Source: Oscillospiraceae bacterium (lineage in GTDB: Bacteria > Bacillota > Clostridia > Oscillospirales > Acutalibacteraceae). Taken from it: a stretch of 64,000 nt of DNA. This document shows, in pieces, positions 32,993 through 42,586 of this stretch (positions are counted from its first letter, which is position 1; the number at the start of each line of letters is the position of its first letter). The notes under the pieces were generated by a model. That model had not been told where the DNA came from, ran no database searches, and saw only the letters and a list, made by a program, of their open reading frames with translations. Both the position numbers and the translations under genes were made by a program. The stretch is from the NCBI GenBank assembly GCA_015065935.1, contig SVPI01000005.1, forward strand, positions 1 to 64,000. The letters are read 5' to 3'.

Positions 32993-33919
32993 TTGAATTC
33001 CAAAACAGCGCTGTATATTGTTAAGCGTATTTTGCTTGCAATTTTAACAGTTTTTCTTGTTATTACAATCACGTTTTTTGTAATGCATGCGGTTCCCGGT
33101 GGACCATTTACAAGTGAAAAGGCTGTTACCCCTGCCGTTCAGGAGGCGCTTGAAAAGAAATATGGTCTTGATAAACCTCTTTTTGAGCAGTACATTACCT
33201 ATCTTGGCGATGCCGTAACACTTGATTTCGGTCCTTCTATTAAAATGCGTGGTCGTGATGTTATCGACATTATCGGAGATGGACTTAAAACCTCTGCAAA
33301 GCTTGGCCTTTTTGCCGCAGGCATTGCACTTGTTCTCGGTGTAGTGCTCGGTGCAATTGCCGCACTTAATCGAAATAAGCTTATTGACCGTATTATAATG
33401 GTTTTCACAACTGCCTTCGTTTCAATGCCATCGTTTATAATGGGCTCGCTACTGCTGATTTTGTTTTGTATAACGCTACAATGGCTGCCTGCTAACGGAA
33501 GCACATCTGCAGGTCTTATCCTACCTGTTGTTACACTATCGCTCTCTCCGCTTTCAAACATCACTCGTTTAACTCGTTCTTCAATGCTTGATGTTCTCGG
33601 TCAAGATTACATTAGAACAGCAAGAGCAAAGGGTGTTTCAAAAACAAAAATCATTTTTGGCCATGCGCTTAAAAATGCTCTCATTCCTGTTATCACTTAT
33701 TTCGGTCCCATGCTTGCTTACATTGTAACCGGTTCGCTGGTTGTTGAGCAGATTTTTGCCGTTCCCGGCATCGGTGATAAGTTTGTTAACTCTATTACCA
33801 ATCGTGACTATCCATTAATTATGGGAACAACCATTGTTTTAGCCGTGTTCATCGTTATTATGAACCTTATAAGTGATATTTTATACAAAGTTGTTGACCC
33901 GCGTATTAATCTTGAATAA
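32993..33919 (+). CDS. oppB: Oligopeptide ABC transporter permease OppB
   Basis: Protein of 308 residues with six transmembrane helices and the OppB-type N-terminus (VKRILLAILTVFLVITITFF, MHAVPGGPFTSEKA). The EAA loop that contacts the ATPases is RTARAKGVSKTKIIFGHALKN. The C-terminus DPRIN is typical. It pairs with OppC to form the membrane channel. Translation starts at TTG after AAGGAG. First gene of oppB-C-D-F-A, behind a consensus promoter. Confidence 0.93.
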   Translation: MNSKTALYIVKRILLAILTVFLVITITFFVMHAVPGGPFTSEKAVTPAVQEALEKKYGLDKPLFEQYITYLGDAVTLDFGPSIKMRGRDVIDIIGDGLKTSAKLGLFAAGIALVLGVVLGAIAALNRNKLIDRIIMVFTTAFVSMPSFIMGSLLLILFCITLQWLPANGSTSAGLILPVVTLSLSPLSNITRLTRSSMLDVLGQDYIRTARAKGVSKTKIIFGHALKNALIPVITYFGPMLAYIVTGSLVVEQIFAVPGIGDKFVNSITNRDYPLIMGTTIVLAVFIVIMNLISDILYKVVDPRINLE

Positions 33920-33976
33920 TTGTCTTGGACAAATGTATGTTTAGGTTAATTTCTTTTGTATGTTAGGAGAATCAAA

Positions 33977-35038
33977 ATGAAGAAAAAACCTTTTAGTCTT
34001 CACATTAATGTAGATTCATTTTTACCTGCAAGCAGTGAAGAAAAAGAGTATATGATAAAAATGCGTCCTTCAACCACATTCTTTAAAGACGGTGTTAGAC
34101 GCTTACTTAAAAACAAAGTTGCTACAGTCAGCTTCATTCTTATTGTAATTATCACACTTTCCTGTATTTTTATCCCTATGTTCTGGCCTTATGAGTATGA
34201 TGACCAGCTGGGTGTAAAACTTGGCCAGCCTGTTGATGATACCTATGCAAACCTTCAACCCTTTGAGTATGGTGCAACAGAACAGGAAAAGATTGAGGCA
34301 GGGGAGAGCGTGTTTCCCCATATCTTCGGAACCGACTCACACGGTCGTGACTATTTCATTCGTATTGTTTACGGAACAAGAATATCCCTTCTTGTTGGCT
34401 TCTTTGCAAGTATAATCGTTTTGCTTATTGGTATGACCGTTGGCTCAATTGCGGGCTACTACGGCGGTAAGGTTGATATTGTAATAATGAGAATTGTTGA
34501 TATTATTTACTCCTTACCCGATATGCTTATGGTTATTTTGCTGGCGGCAGCCCTTAACCAGTCAGGCTTAAATAAACTGATTGAAGGAACAGTTTTTGAA
34601 AAAATCGGTTCGAATATTATCAGCTTATTTATCGTTTTTGCGCTTCTTTATTGGGTTTCAATGTCCCGCCTTATTCGTGGACAAATTTTATCCCTTCGCG
34701 AACAGGAATATGTTTTAGCAGCCCGCGCAAGCGGTGCTAAAGGCGGCAGAATCATTAAGAAGCACTTAATGCCCAACTGCATTGGTGTTGTTATTGTTTC
34801 AACTGCTCTTCAAATTCCCAGTGCAATTTTCACCGAGAGTTATCTTTCATTCCTTGGCCTTGGCGTTAACGCTCCTATGCCTTCTCTCGGTTCCTTAGCA
34901 TCAGATGCTTTAAACGGTATCCATTCTTATCCTTACCGTTTAATTATTCCTGCAATTGTTATTTCACTTATCGTTTTATCACTTAACCTTTTCGGTGACG
35001 GTCTTCGTGACGCGTTTGACCCGAAACTCAATAGCTAA
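33977..35038 (+). CDS. oppC: Oligopeptide ABC transporter permease OppC
   Basis: Protein of 353 residues. A cytoplasmic N-terminal extension of about 45 residues precedes the first helix, as in OppC. The periplasmic-side motif HIFGTDSHGRDYFIRIVYGTR (read in part) and the EAA loop LAARASGAKGGRIIKKHLMPN are diagnostic; the C-terminus reads LFGDGLRDAFDPKL. I place the start at the ATG at 33977, preceded by AGGAGA; a TTG at 33956 lies before this RBS. The ATPase genes follow. Confidence 0.93.
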   Translation: MKKKPFSLHINVDSFLPASSEEKEYMIKMRPSTTFFKDGVRRLLKNKVATVSFILIVIITLSCIFIPMFWPYEYDDQLGVKLGQPVDDTYANLQPFEYGATEQEKIEAGESVFPHIFGTDSHGRDYFIRIVYGTRISLLVGFFASIIVLLIGMTVGSIAGYYGGKVDIVIMRIVDIIYSLPDMLMVILLAAALNQSGLNKLIEGTVFEKIGSNIISLFIVFALLYWVSMSRLIRGQILSLREQEYVLAARASGAKGGRIIKKHLMPNCIGVVIVSTALQIPSAIFTESYLSFLGLGVNAPMPSLGSLASDALNGIHSYPYRLIIPAIVISLIVLSLNLFGDGLRDAFDPKLNS

Positions 35039-35056
35039 AGGAGGACACTGAATTTC

Positions 35057-36082
35057 ATGGCATTACTTGAAGTAAACAATCTCCATACCTCCTTTACTAT
35101 CGACGCCGGCGAGGTTTTGGCGGTGAACGGAATTTCATATTTCCTTGAAAAAGGCAAGGTTCTCGGTATTGTTGGCGAGTCGGGCTCAGGTAAATCTGTT
35201 TCGGCCTACTCAATTATGCAAATTCTTGCCGCCAACGGTAGAATTACCGATGGTTCAATTAAATATAACGGTCAGGAACTGGTTGGCGCAGGTGAATCGG
35301 TTATGAAAACCATTCGCGGCAACAAAATTTCAATAATTTTCCAGGACCCTATGACCTCACTTAACCCCACCTATACAATTGGTCATCAGTTAATGGAAGC
35401 AATTTTGCTTCACACAAACCGCAATAAAAAACAGGCTTATGAGCGTGCTGTTGAAATGCTTCGCCTTGTTAACGTTAACGAGCCTGAAAAGCGTATGAAG
35501 CAGTACCCTCACGAGTTTTCAGGCGGTATGCGCCAGCGTGTTGTTATTGCAATGGCACTTGCCTGCGAGCCTGACATTCTTATTGCTGATGAGCCTACAA
35601 CCGCTCTTGATGTTACAATACAGGCACAAATTCTTGAACTTATGAAGTCCCTGCAAAAGGAACTTGGTATGGCAATTATTATGATTACCCATGACCTTGG
35701 CGTTGTAGCACAGCTTTGTGATGAGGTTGTTGTTATGTACGCAGGCTCAATTTGTGAGCAGGGAACAGTTGAAGAAATTTTCTACAACCCCAAACACGAG
35801 TACACAAAGGGTCTTTTACGCTCAATTCCTACAGCCGATAACAACGGCCAAAAGCTAGAGCCTATTACAGGTACTCCAATTGACCTTTTAAATATGCCTA
35901 AAGGCTGTCCCTTTGCACCGCGTTGCGAAAAAGCTATGAAAATTTGTATCAGAGAAGCTGCACAGCCTATGGATATTAACGAAAACCACAGGGCAACCTG
36001 CTGGATGAACGTTAAAGAGGCCGTTGAAAAGGGCGAAATTGTACTTGATAATACCACAGAGGAGGAAAATGGTAATGAGTGA
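35057..36082 (+). CDS. oppD: Oligopeptide ABC transporter ATPase OppD
   Basis: Protein of 341 residues. ATPase motifs: Walker [10 protein letters not shown]-loop [10 protein letters not shown], signature FSGGMRQR, Walker [13 protein letters not shown] and the switch His in ITHDLG. The C-terminal oligopeptide extension holds the cysteine pattern [15 protein letters not shown] with a later Cys, which in some Opp/Dpp ATPases binds an Fe-S cluster. It energises uptake together with OppF, whose gene overlaps its end by 8 nt. Confidence 0.94.
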   Translation: MALLEVNNLHTSFTIDAGEVLAVNGISYFLEKGKVLGIVGESGSGKSVSAYSIMQILAANGRITDGSIKYNGQELVGAGESVMKTIRGNKISIIFQDPMTSLNPTYTIGHQLMEAILLHTNRNKKQAYERAVEMLRLVNVNEPEKRMKQYPHEFSGGMRQRVVIAMALACEPDILIADEPTTALDVTIQAQILELMKSLQKELGMAIIMITHDLGVVAQLCDEVVVMYAGSICEQGTVEEIFYNPKHEYTKGLLRSIPTADNNGQKLEPITGTPIDLLNMPKGCPFAPRCEKAMKICIREAAQPMDINENHRATCWMNVKEAVEKGEIVLDNTTEEENGNE

Positions 36083-37073
36083 ACAAAACAAAACTCCTCT
36101 CGTTGAAGTCAAAAATCTAAAACAGTATTTTGATATCAACGTTGGTCTTTTTAAGACAAAACCCTTAAAGGCTGTTGATGATGTTTCCTTTGCTATTAAT
36201 CGCCGCGAAACATTAGGTCTTGTTGGTGAATCCGGTTGTGGTAAAACAACCGTTGGCCGTACAATTCTTAATCTTTATAAACCTACTGCCGGCGAAATTT
36301 GGTATGATGGTAAGCTTATAAAAACCAAGCAGGATTTAAACGAATTCCGCAAAAAGGCTACAATGGTTTTCCAGGATCCATATTCATCACTTAACCCCAG
36401 AATGACCATTGCCGATATTATTGGTGAGCCGCTGGATATTCATGATATTTATGATAAATCTAAGCAGGGAAGAGCCGAGCGCCAGGAAAGAATACTCCAG
36501 CTTATGGATTATGTTGGTCTTAACAGTGAACACGCTGCTCGTTATGCTCACGAGTTTTCAGGTGGTCAAAGGCAGAGAATCGGTATTGCCCGCGCTCTTG
36601 CTTTAAATCCCGAATTCATTGTTTGCGATGAGCCCGTTTCTGCTCTTGACGTTTCAATTCAGGCTCAGGTTATCAATATGTTCCAAGAACTTCAGGAAGA
36701 GCTTGGTCTCACATATTTATTTATAGCACACGACCTGCTTGTTGTTCGCCATATTAGTGACCGCATTGCAGTTATGTATTTAGGAAAGATTGTTGAACTT
36801 GCCGATGCCGATGAAATTTATGAGCATCCGCTTCATCCTTATTCAAAGGCGCTTATGTCTGCAGTTCCCGTGCCCGACCCCAAAATTGCAAAGGCAAACG
36901 AGAGAATCACCCTTGTTGGCGATATTCCAAGTCCTTTAAATGCTCCTTCGGGCTGTCCTTTCCGCACACGTTGCCCCTACGCAACCGAAAGATGCGCACT
37001 TGAAATGCCTGAATTTAAAGAAGTTTCAAAGGGCCACTTCGTTGCCTGCCACAATATGGCAGAAATTAACTAA
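36075..37073 (+). CDS. oppF: Oligopeptide ABC transporter ATPase OppF
   Basis: Protein of 332 residues. Motifs: Walker [10 protein letters not shown]-loop [10 protein letters not shown], signature FSGGQRQR, Walker [13 protein letters not shown], switch IAHDLL. The C-terminal cysteine pattern [15 protein letters not shown] matches that of OppD. I choose the ATG at 36075 because GGAGG at 36061 is about 9 nt upstream; longer in-frame starts lie inside oppD. It is followed by an intercistronic hairpin and then oppA. Confidence 0.94.
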   Translation: MSEQNKTPLVEVKNLKQYFDINVGLFKTKPLKAVDDVSFAINRRETLGLVGESGCGKTTVGRTILNLYKPTAGEIWYDGKLIKTKQDLNEFRKKATMVFQDPYSSLNPRMTIADIIGEPLDIHDIYDKSKQGRAERQERILQLMDYVGLNSEHAARYAHEFSGGQRQRIGIARALALNPEFIVCDEPVSALDVSIQAQVINMFQELQEELGLTYLFIAHDLLVVRHISDRIAVMYLGKIVELADADEIYEHPLHPYSKALMSAVPVPDPKIAKANERITLVGDIPSPLNAPSGCPFRTRCPYATERCALEMPEFKEVSKGHFVACHNMAEIN

Positions 37074-37085
37074 TTTTGGTTTTAA

Positions 37086-37125
37086 TTGTTGTAAATGTTG
37101 TGAGTGCCAACGTTGTTTACAACAA
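37086..37125 (+). promoter_or_regulatory. Intercistronic hairpin between oppF and oppA
   Basis: A 10-bp perfect stem (37086-37095 with 37116-37125) plus a small inner stem; it is not followed by a T run, so it is not a clear terminator. Such hairpins often stabilise the mRNA upstream or downstream, which would allow excess binding protein. Confidence 0.5.
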
Positions 37126-37161
37126 ATTTAAACATAAATTTCTTTTGAGAGGAATGATCTT

Positions 37162-38913
37162 ATGAAAAGAATTCTCGCATTAGTTTTAGCTATCGTTATG
37201 TTGTTTGGTTTGACAGCTTGCGGCGGTTCTAAAAAATCCGACGTTCCTACCCTTGATTACCTTTACAACACAAGTGATAGCCACAAGGCTATTGGTGAAT
37301 ACCTCCAGTCTGCTCTTGCACAGGTAGGTATCACAATGACCCTTAAAAACCAAGAATGGAACACATTCTTAAACACCCGTAAAAACGGCGACTATTTCGT
37401 AGCTCGTAATGGTTGGCTTGCTGACTACAATGACCCGATCTGCTTCCTTGATATGTGGACCTCTAACTCCGGTAACAACGATGTTCAGTTCGGTAAAGGC
37501 GCTCATAAAGACCTTAAAATGTACAGCATCGACCTTACCAAGTTCGGCGGCGCTAAAGTAGAGAACGGCACTTGGGCTGAGACATATGATGTTCTTATCT
37601 CCAAGATTAAGGCTACTACCGATGCTGCTGCTCGTTACGAAATGATGCACATGGCAGAAGATATGCTTATGGCTACCGGTTGTATCGTTCCCCTTTACTA
37701 CTACACCGACCTTTATATGATCGATGATTCCGTAGAGGGCTTCTATTCCAACCCCCTTGGCTACAAGTATATGATGTACACTAAGGTTAACGGCAAAACC
37801 GATAATTTAAACGTTTGCCTTGCTTCTGAGCCTGACACTCTTGACCCCGCTCTCAACTCTGCAGTTGACGGTGCAACCATGATTACTCACCTCTTCTCCG
37901 GCCTTGCAAAATGGGCTGAAGTTGATGGCAAGCTCACCATCGTTGCTGATGCTGCTAAAGAGCTCGTTAAGGGCGTTACAAACGCTGACGGCACTGTTAC
38001 CTACACCTACACTCTCCGCGATGGCCTTAAGTGGTCCAATGGCGATGAGTTAAAGGCTTCTGATTTCGTTAACGCTTGGAAACGTGCTGCTTCTGAGGCT
38101 CTTGGTGCTGACTACGGCTACATGTTCGAAGTTGTTAAGGGCTATCCTAACGACCTCGCAGCTACTGCTGATGATGCCGCTAAGACCATCACCATCACCA
38201 TCAACAATGCAATCTCTTACTGGGATGAGCTTCTTGCTTTCCCCACCTATTTCCCTGTACACTCTTCTGCATACAATAACGAGAAGTGGGCTACCGAGCC
38301 TGCAACCTACATCTGCAACGGTGCATATGTAATTGATTCTTGGACTCACGACAGCGTTATTACCTTAAAGAAGAATGACAAGTTCATCGACAAAGCTTCC
38401 ATCACAATGGAAAAAATCAACTGCCACCTCTCTGACGATGCTAACAACATGCTTGCTAACTTCAAGAAGGGCGACTGGCTCTTAATCGATGATGTTCCTA
38501 CAAATGAAATTGCAACTCTTAAGAAAGATTATCCCAACGAATTTGTAATTGCCGGTCAAATCGGTACTTACTATGTTTGCTGGAACGTAAACGCTGATTT
38601 ACTTCCCGGCTCAAGCCTTAAAGGCGTTGAGAAGGAAAAGGCACAGCAAGAAATCCGTAACGCTATCGGCCTTCTTTACGACCGTAACTACATCGTAGAA
38701 AAGGTTGCTCAGGGCGGACAGCTTCCTGCTTCTTCCTTCGTTGCTATGGGTATGACCGATGCTGACGGTAATGAGTTCTACAAGAACGCTAACAAGGCAG
38801 CAGGCAACTCCTACGTTGGTTACTTCGACACTTCTGCTTCTGCATACTCTGCAAACGTAGAAAAGGCTGTTGAAGTTCTTAAGAAATACTACGACATTAA
38901 AGTTGCTGACTAA
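37162..38913 (+). CDS. oppA: Oligopeptide-binding lipoprotein OppA, apparently circularly permuted
   Basis: Protein of 583 residues with a lipoprotein signal peptide (lipobox LTAC, Cys20). It captures peptides for OppBCDF. The order of parts is unusual. Residues 28-212 match what is normally the C-terminal part of OppA (LYNTSDSHK, NQEWNTFLNTR, ARNGWLADYNDP, IVPLYYYT, near-C-terminal MYTK). Residues 214-583 match the normal N-terminal part (LASEPDTLDPALNS, YTLRDGLKWSNGDELKASDFVNAWKR, TNGAY-like ICNGAYVIDSW) and stop where the C-terminal part would normally begin. The frame is open throughout and codon use is uniform and strongly biased (TAC, AAC, GAC, TTC), as in a highly expressed gene. It lies in the usual place after oppF. 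Confidence 0.9.
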   Translation: MKRILALVLAIVMLFGLTACGGSKKSDVPTLDYLYNTSDSHKAIGEYLQSALAQVGITMTLKNQEWNTFLNTRKNGDYFVARNGWLADYNDPICFLDMWTSNSGNNDVQFGKGAHKDLKMYSIDLTKFGGAKVENGTWAETYDVLISKIKATTDAAARYEMMHMAEDMLMATGCIVPLYYYTDLYMIDDSVEGFYSNPLGYKYMMYTKVNGKTDNLNVCLASEPDTLDPALNSAVDGATMITHLFSGLAKWAEVDGKLTIVADAAKELVKGVTNADGTVTYTYTLRDGLKWSNGDELKASDFVNAWKRAASEALGADYGYMFEVVKGYPNDLAATADDAAKTITITINNAISYWDELLAFPTYFPVHSSAYNNEKWATEPATYICNGAYVIDSWTHDSVITLKKNDKFIDKASITMEKINCHLSDDANNMLANFKKGDWLLIDDVPTNEIATLKKDYPNEFVIAGQIGTYYVCWNVNADLLPGSSLKGVEKEKAQQEIRNAIGLLYDRNYIVEKVAQGGQLPASSFVAMGMTDADGNEFYKNANKAAGNSYVGYFDTSASAYSANVEKAVEVLKKYYDIKVAD

Positions 38914-38983
38914 TTTTATTAGTTAAACTTATTTCGTAAAAATTTTTAAAAGTCTTATGAATAGCACTCAATAAGGCTATAAT

Positions 38984-39028
38984 GAGCCCGAAATCTGAGC
39001 AATAGCTCAGGTTTTGGGCTCTTTTTTC
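38984..39028 (+). terminator. Intrinsic terminator of the opp operon
   Basis: A long stem of GAGCCC-rich arms (38984-39000 with 39005-39021, a few wobbles) followed by a T run. Confidence 0.8.
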
Positions 39029-39056
39029 TTGATAAATAATTCTTATGTGTTAAAAT
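39029..39056 (+). promoter_or_regulatory. Possible promoter of pepT
   Basis: TTGATA (39029-39034), 16-nt spacer, TAAAAT (39051-39056), immediately behind the opp terminator. Confidence 0.45.
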
Positions 39057-39087
39057 ATAAATATAACATTTGAAAGAAGGCAGTAAA

Positions 39088-40293
39088 ATGACCAATGTTG
39101 TAAGGCGTTTTTTAAAATACGTTTCCTTTGATACCTGCTCTGACGAAAACAGCGAAACTGTTCCATCTACCGAAAGGCAAAGAAGGCTCGGCGAATATTT
39201 AGTTAGGGAATTGTCTGATTTAGGCATGGAAAACGCTCATATTGATGAAAAGGGCTATGTTTATGCTTTTTTGCCCGCTACAAAGGGTGTAAATGCTGAA
39301 AATATTGGTTTTATTGCTCATATGGATACTTCGCCCGATGCAAGCGGAAAGGACGTTAAACCGCAAATTATCGCGTATTCCGGCGGTGATATTACTTTAA
39401 GTGAAACCGTGAGTATTAAAGAAAAGGAATTTGAAAATCTTAAAAAATATATCGGTCAGGATTTAATTGTAACCGATGGAACAACTCTGCTTGGCGCAGA
39501 TGATAAAGCGGGTATTGCAGAAATCATTTCTGCCTGCGAATTCTTAATTAAAAATCCTCAAATCCCACACGGTAGAATTTCGGTTTGCTTTACTCCCGAT
39601 GAGGAAATTGGCCGCGGTGCCGATTATTTTGATGTGCAAAAATTCGGCGCAAAATGGGCTTACACCGTTGACGGCGGAGAGCTAGGAGAGATTGAATACG
39701 AAAACTTCAACGCCGCAAATGCTAGAGTAACGGTAAATGGTGTTAATATTCACCCAGGCTCTGCAAAAAATAAAATGAAAAACGCTATTTTGCTAGCTAA
39801 CGAATTCGTTAATTTACTGCCGCCTTTCGAAACGCCTGCACATACCGAAGGCTATGAGGGGTTTTTCCATGTTTGCGATTTTTTAGGCAATGAAACTAAA
39901 ACCGAGGTAACCCTTATAATTCGCGACCACGATAGAGAAAAATTCGAAGCTAAAAAAGAATTTTTAAAAGATGTAATTCATTTCCTTAATTTAAAGCACG
40001 GTGAAAAAACCTTCTCATTACTTATGAAGGACAGCTATTATAATATGAAGGAAAAAATTCTTCCATATATGCACATAGTTAATGATGCAGAAAGCGCAAT
40101 GAAAAGGGTAGGGGTAACGCCAAAAATTGTGGCAATCCGCGGTGGCACCGATGGCGCCAGACTATCCTTTATGGGCCTGCCTTGTCCTAACCTTTCAACA
40201 GGCGGTGAAAATTTCCATAGTGTTCACGAATTCATTTCGGTTCAGTCTATGGAAAAGATGGTTGAAGTTATAGTTGAACTTATGAAAAAATAA
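39088..40293 (+). CDS. pepT: Peptidase T (tripeptide aminopeptidase)
   Basis: Protein of 401 residues, M20B family, a two-zinc exopeptidase that removes the N-terminal residue from tripeptides in the cytoplasm. Motifs: FIAHMDTSPDASGKDVKP, TTLLGADDKAGIAEI, FTPDEEIGRGADYFD, the dimerisation segment NIHPGSAKNKMKNA, IRGGTDGARLSFMGLP and CPNLSTGGENFHS. The ATG at 39088 has GAAGG upstream; a TTG at 39070 would add six residues. With pepD and the Xaa-Pro peptidase it completes the peptide-utilisation block. Confidence 0.95.
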   Translation: MTNVVRRFLKYVSFDTCSDENSETVPSTERQRRLGEYLVRELSDLGMENAHIDEKGYVYAFLPATKGVNAENIGFIAHMDTSPDASGKDVKPQIIAYSGGDITLSETVSIKEKEFENLKKYIGQDLIVTDGTTLLGADDKAGIAEIISACEFLIKNPQIPHGRISVCFTPDEEIGRGADYFDVQKFGAKWAYTVDGGELGEIEYENFNAANARVTVNGVNIHPGSAKNKMKNAILLANEFVNLLPPFETPAHTEGYEGFFHVCDFLGNETKTEVTLIIRDHDREKFEAKKEFLKDVIHFLNLKHGEKTFSLLMKDSYYNMKEKILPYMHIVNDAESAMKRVGVTPKIVAIRGGTDGARLSFMGLPCPNLSTGGENFHSVHEFISVQSMEKMVEVIVELMKK

Positions 40294-40321
40294 AAAAAGC
40301 ACTCGAAAGAGTGCTTTTTTA
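40292..40321. terminator. Bidirectional terminator, pepT and small lipoprotein gene
   Basis: A perfect 12-bp stem (40293-40304 with 40309-40320), GAAA tetraloop, A run on one side and T run on the other. Confidence 0.88.
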
Positions 40322-40654
40322 TGGTTTACAGGTTTTACATGGCTCGTAGCCATCACTGATAAGAAGCTCACGGTTATAAGATTTATAAAGGTTTTCATCT
40401 TTAATGCTTTTTGCCCAACGGCAGGTTGAAATGTGAAATTTTTTGGTGTTTTTGTTGGCAAAATACTGAATATTGAATTTGCTTTCGGAATTTGACTCTC
40501 CGCGATTTAGATAACCATTGACCGTAGTAGCCGTTTCGGCATCGGGTAAAATTACACTAACGGTGCTTTGGCTGCTTGTACTGCTGGCCTGTGAACTGCA
40601 ACCACAAAAAACAATGGCGATTAAGAAAGTTAAAATTAAAAGTTTTCGCACCAA
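40319..40654 (-). CDS. Small lipoprotein with Ada-like Cys/His motif
   Basis: Protein of 111 residues. An N-terminal lipoprotein signal (LIAIVFCGCSS) is followed by a Ser/Thr-rich linker. The last 45 residues read FANKNTKKFHISTCRWAKS, then GYEPCKTCKP. This His-x-x-x-Cys ... Cys-x-x-Cys arrangement is found in Ada-type zinc-binding domains attached to secreted nucleases and other surface proteins. Here it stands alone, without a nuclease. It is presumably anchored outside the membrane and may bind metal; the function is unknown. Confidence 0.65.
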   Translation of the reverse strand: MVRKLLILTFLIAIVFCGCSSQASSTSSQSTVSVILPDAETATTVNGYLNRGESNSESKFNIQYFANKNTKKFHISTCRWAKSIKDENLYKSYNRELLISDGYEPCKTCKP

Positions 40655-40768
40655 AATACCACCTAAAAAATTATAATTAAATTTTATAACTTTTCCATGG
40701 AAAAATCAACCCTTGAAAAAGAGATAATAAAACTGTAAAATATAATAAAAACACAGGAGGTAATAAGC

Positions 40769-42586
40769 ATGAATGAAAAAGCAAGAATTTTAAAAGATAA
40801 AGCTAACACTCTGCCTACAACCCCAGGTGTTTATATAATGAAAAACAATAAAAATGAAATTATTTACATTGGCAAGGCAAAATCCTTAAAAAATCGTGTT
40901 ACACAGTATTTTGGTAGCGACACAAACCACACCGAAAAGGTGCGGAAAATGGTTCAGAATGTTGAAACCTTTGATTTTATTCTTTGCGACAGCGAATTTG
41001 AGGCATTTTTACTGGAAAATTCCTTAATAAAACAAAATCAGCCAAAATATAATATACTTTTGAAGGATGATAAGGGTTACCACTATATTAAAATTACCAA
41101 TGAAAAATGGAAAAAAATAATCGCTGTAAAACAGGTTACCGATGATGGTGAATATATTGGTCCATATAACTCAGGTAGCATTGTGCGTGAGACCGTTGAG
41201 GCGGCTCAAAAGATTTATAAACTACCTACCTGTAACCGTTCCTTTGATAAGTTTTCAAAGCCTTGTTTAAATTATCATATTGGGCTGTGCGATGCACCGT
41301 GTAGGGGCAATATTAGCCTTTCTGATTATCTTAAAAATATAAACCAAGCTATTAGTTTCATTAAAAAAGGCGGCGCTTTTGATGATGAAATTAAAACAAT
41401 GCGCAAGAAAATGGATGAGGCAGCAGAAAATCTTGATTTTGAATATGCTGCAAAGCTTCGCGATAGAATTGCGGCTATTGAAAAGGTTGGTCAACGTCAA
41501 AAGGTTATTGCATCTACTTATTTAAACCAGGATATTGTTGCATCGGCCGCGGCTGATGGTAAAATTTGTGTTCAGGTTTTACGTTTTAAAAACGGACACA
41601 TTTTTGATGAGGAACATTTTATTTTTGATTATGATGGAGCTGATAAAAGCGAGTTGTATTATGAGTTTATTCGACAGTTTTATAATACAAACCGCGATTT
41701 AACTCCAAGAATTGTTGTAGATTTTGAGGTTTTAGATGCTGAAATTTTAGAAAGATGGCTTTCTGATAAATTTGGAAAAAATGTTTCAATTGTTAAGCCT
41801 AAAATCGGCGAACAACTGAAACTTGTGGGAATGTGTCAAACAAATGCCGCGCAGAACCTTTCTAATTTAATCGAAAGAGATGGCCGCGAAACCTCAGCGC
41901 TAAGTGAACTGGGCGAACTTCTTTCAATTCCTGCACCAAAACACATTGAGGCATATGATATTTCTAACTTTTCCGGCAGTAACAATGTTGCCGCAATGGT
42001 TGTTTTTGTTAATGGCAGACCTAAAAAGGATTTGTATCGAAGATTTAAAATTAAATCTTTTGTAGGTCAGGATGATTACCGTTCAATGGCTGAGGTAATT
42101 GATAGGCGCCTTAATGAGTTCGAAAATGGCGCTGATATTGCTTTTAATACCTTACCTGACCTTATTCTGCTTGATGGCGCTGAAGGCCAAATTAACGCAG
42201 TTTTACCAATTTTAAAGGCGCATAATATAAACGTACCGATTTTTGGTATGGTTAAGGACAGTAAACACCGCACACGTGCTATTGCGGCAACCGGCGGCGA
42301 TATTGCTATCAAACCTACACGAAAGGTCTATACCCTTATAACAAATATTCAGGATGAGGTTCACCGTTTTGCTATTTCCTACAACCGAAATGCTATGAAA
42401 AAAGCAATGCTAAGCAGTGAACTGCTGGAAATTGAAGGCGTAGGGAAGGGAAGAGCCAAACTTTTACTAACGCATTTTAAATCAATGAAAAAAATTAGAG
42501 AAGCAACTGTTGATGAATTGTGTGCTGTTTCCGGAATTAATACTGCTACCGCAAAAAATATTTTTGATTTTTACAATAAAAAATAA
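40769..42586 (+). CDS. uvrC: Excinuclease ABC subunit C
   Basis: Protein of 605 residues, full length. UvrC makes both incisions around lesions bound by UvrA2B. The N-terminal GIY-YIG domain starts PTTPGVYIMKNNKNEIIYIGKAKSLKNR (read in pieces). The cysteine-containing segment LNYHIGLCDAPC, the UVR motif (AAKLRDRIAAIE), the RNase H-like C-terminal nuclease (ISNFSGSNNVAAMVV, DLILLDGAEGQI, DSKHRTRAI) and a terminal (HhH)2 region (LLEIEGVGKGRAKLLLTHF) all appear. RBS AGGAGG. Probably monocistronic. Confidence 0.96.
   Translation: MNEKARILKDKANTLPTTPGVYIMKNNKNEIIYIGKAKSLKNRVTQYFGSDTNHTEKVRKMVQNVETFDFILCDSEFEAFLLENSLIKQNQPKYNILLKDDKGYHYIKITNEKWKKIIAVKQVTDDGEYIGPYNSGSIVRETVEAAQKIYKLPTCNRSFDKFSKPCLNYHIGLCDAPCRGNISLSDYLKNINQAISFIKKGGAFDDEIKTMRKKMDEAAENLDFEYAAKLRDRIAAIEKVGQRQKVIASTYLNQDIVASAAADGKICVQVLRFKNGHIFDEEHFIFDYDGADKSELYYEFIRQFYNTNRDLTPRIVVDFEVLDAEILERWLSDKFGKNVSIVKPKIGEQLKLVGMCQTNAAQNLSNLIERDGRETSALSELGELLSIPAPKHIEAYDISNFSGSNNVAAMVVFVNGRPKKDLYRRFKIKSFVGQDDYRSMAEVIDRRLNEFENGADIAFNTLPDLILLDGAEGQINAVLPILKAHNINVPIFGMVKDSKHRTRAIAATGGDIAIKPTRKVYTLITNIQDEVHRFAISYNRNAMKKAMLSSELLEIEGVGKGRAKLLLTHFKSMKKIREATVDELCAVSGINTATAKNIFDFYNKK

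Noticed and set aside
37162-38913. oppA as a simple truncated or frameshifted gene
   Set aside because: The frame is continuous over 583 codons with both halves present and a complete signal peptide; the order, not the content, is abnormal.
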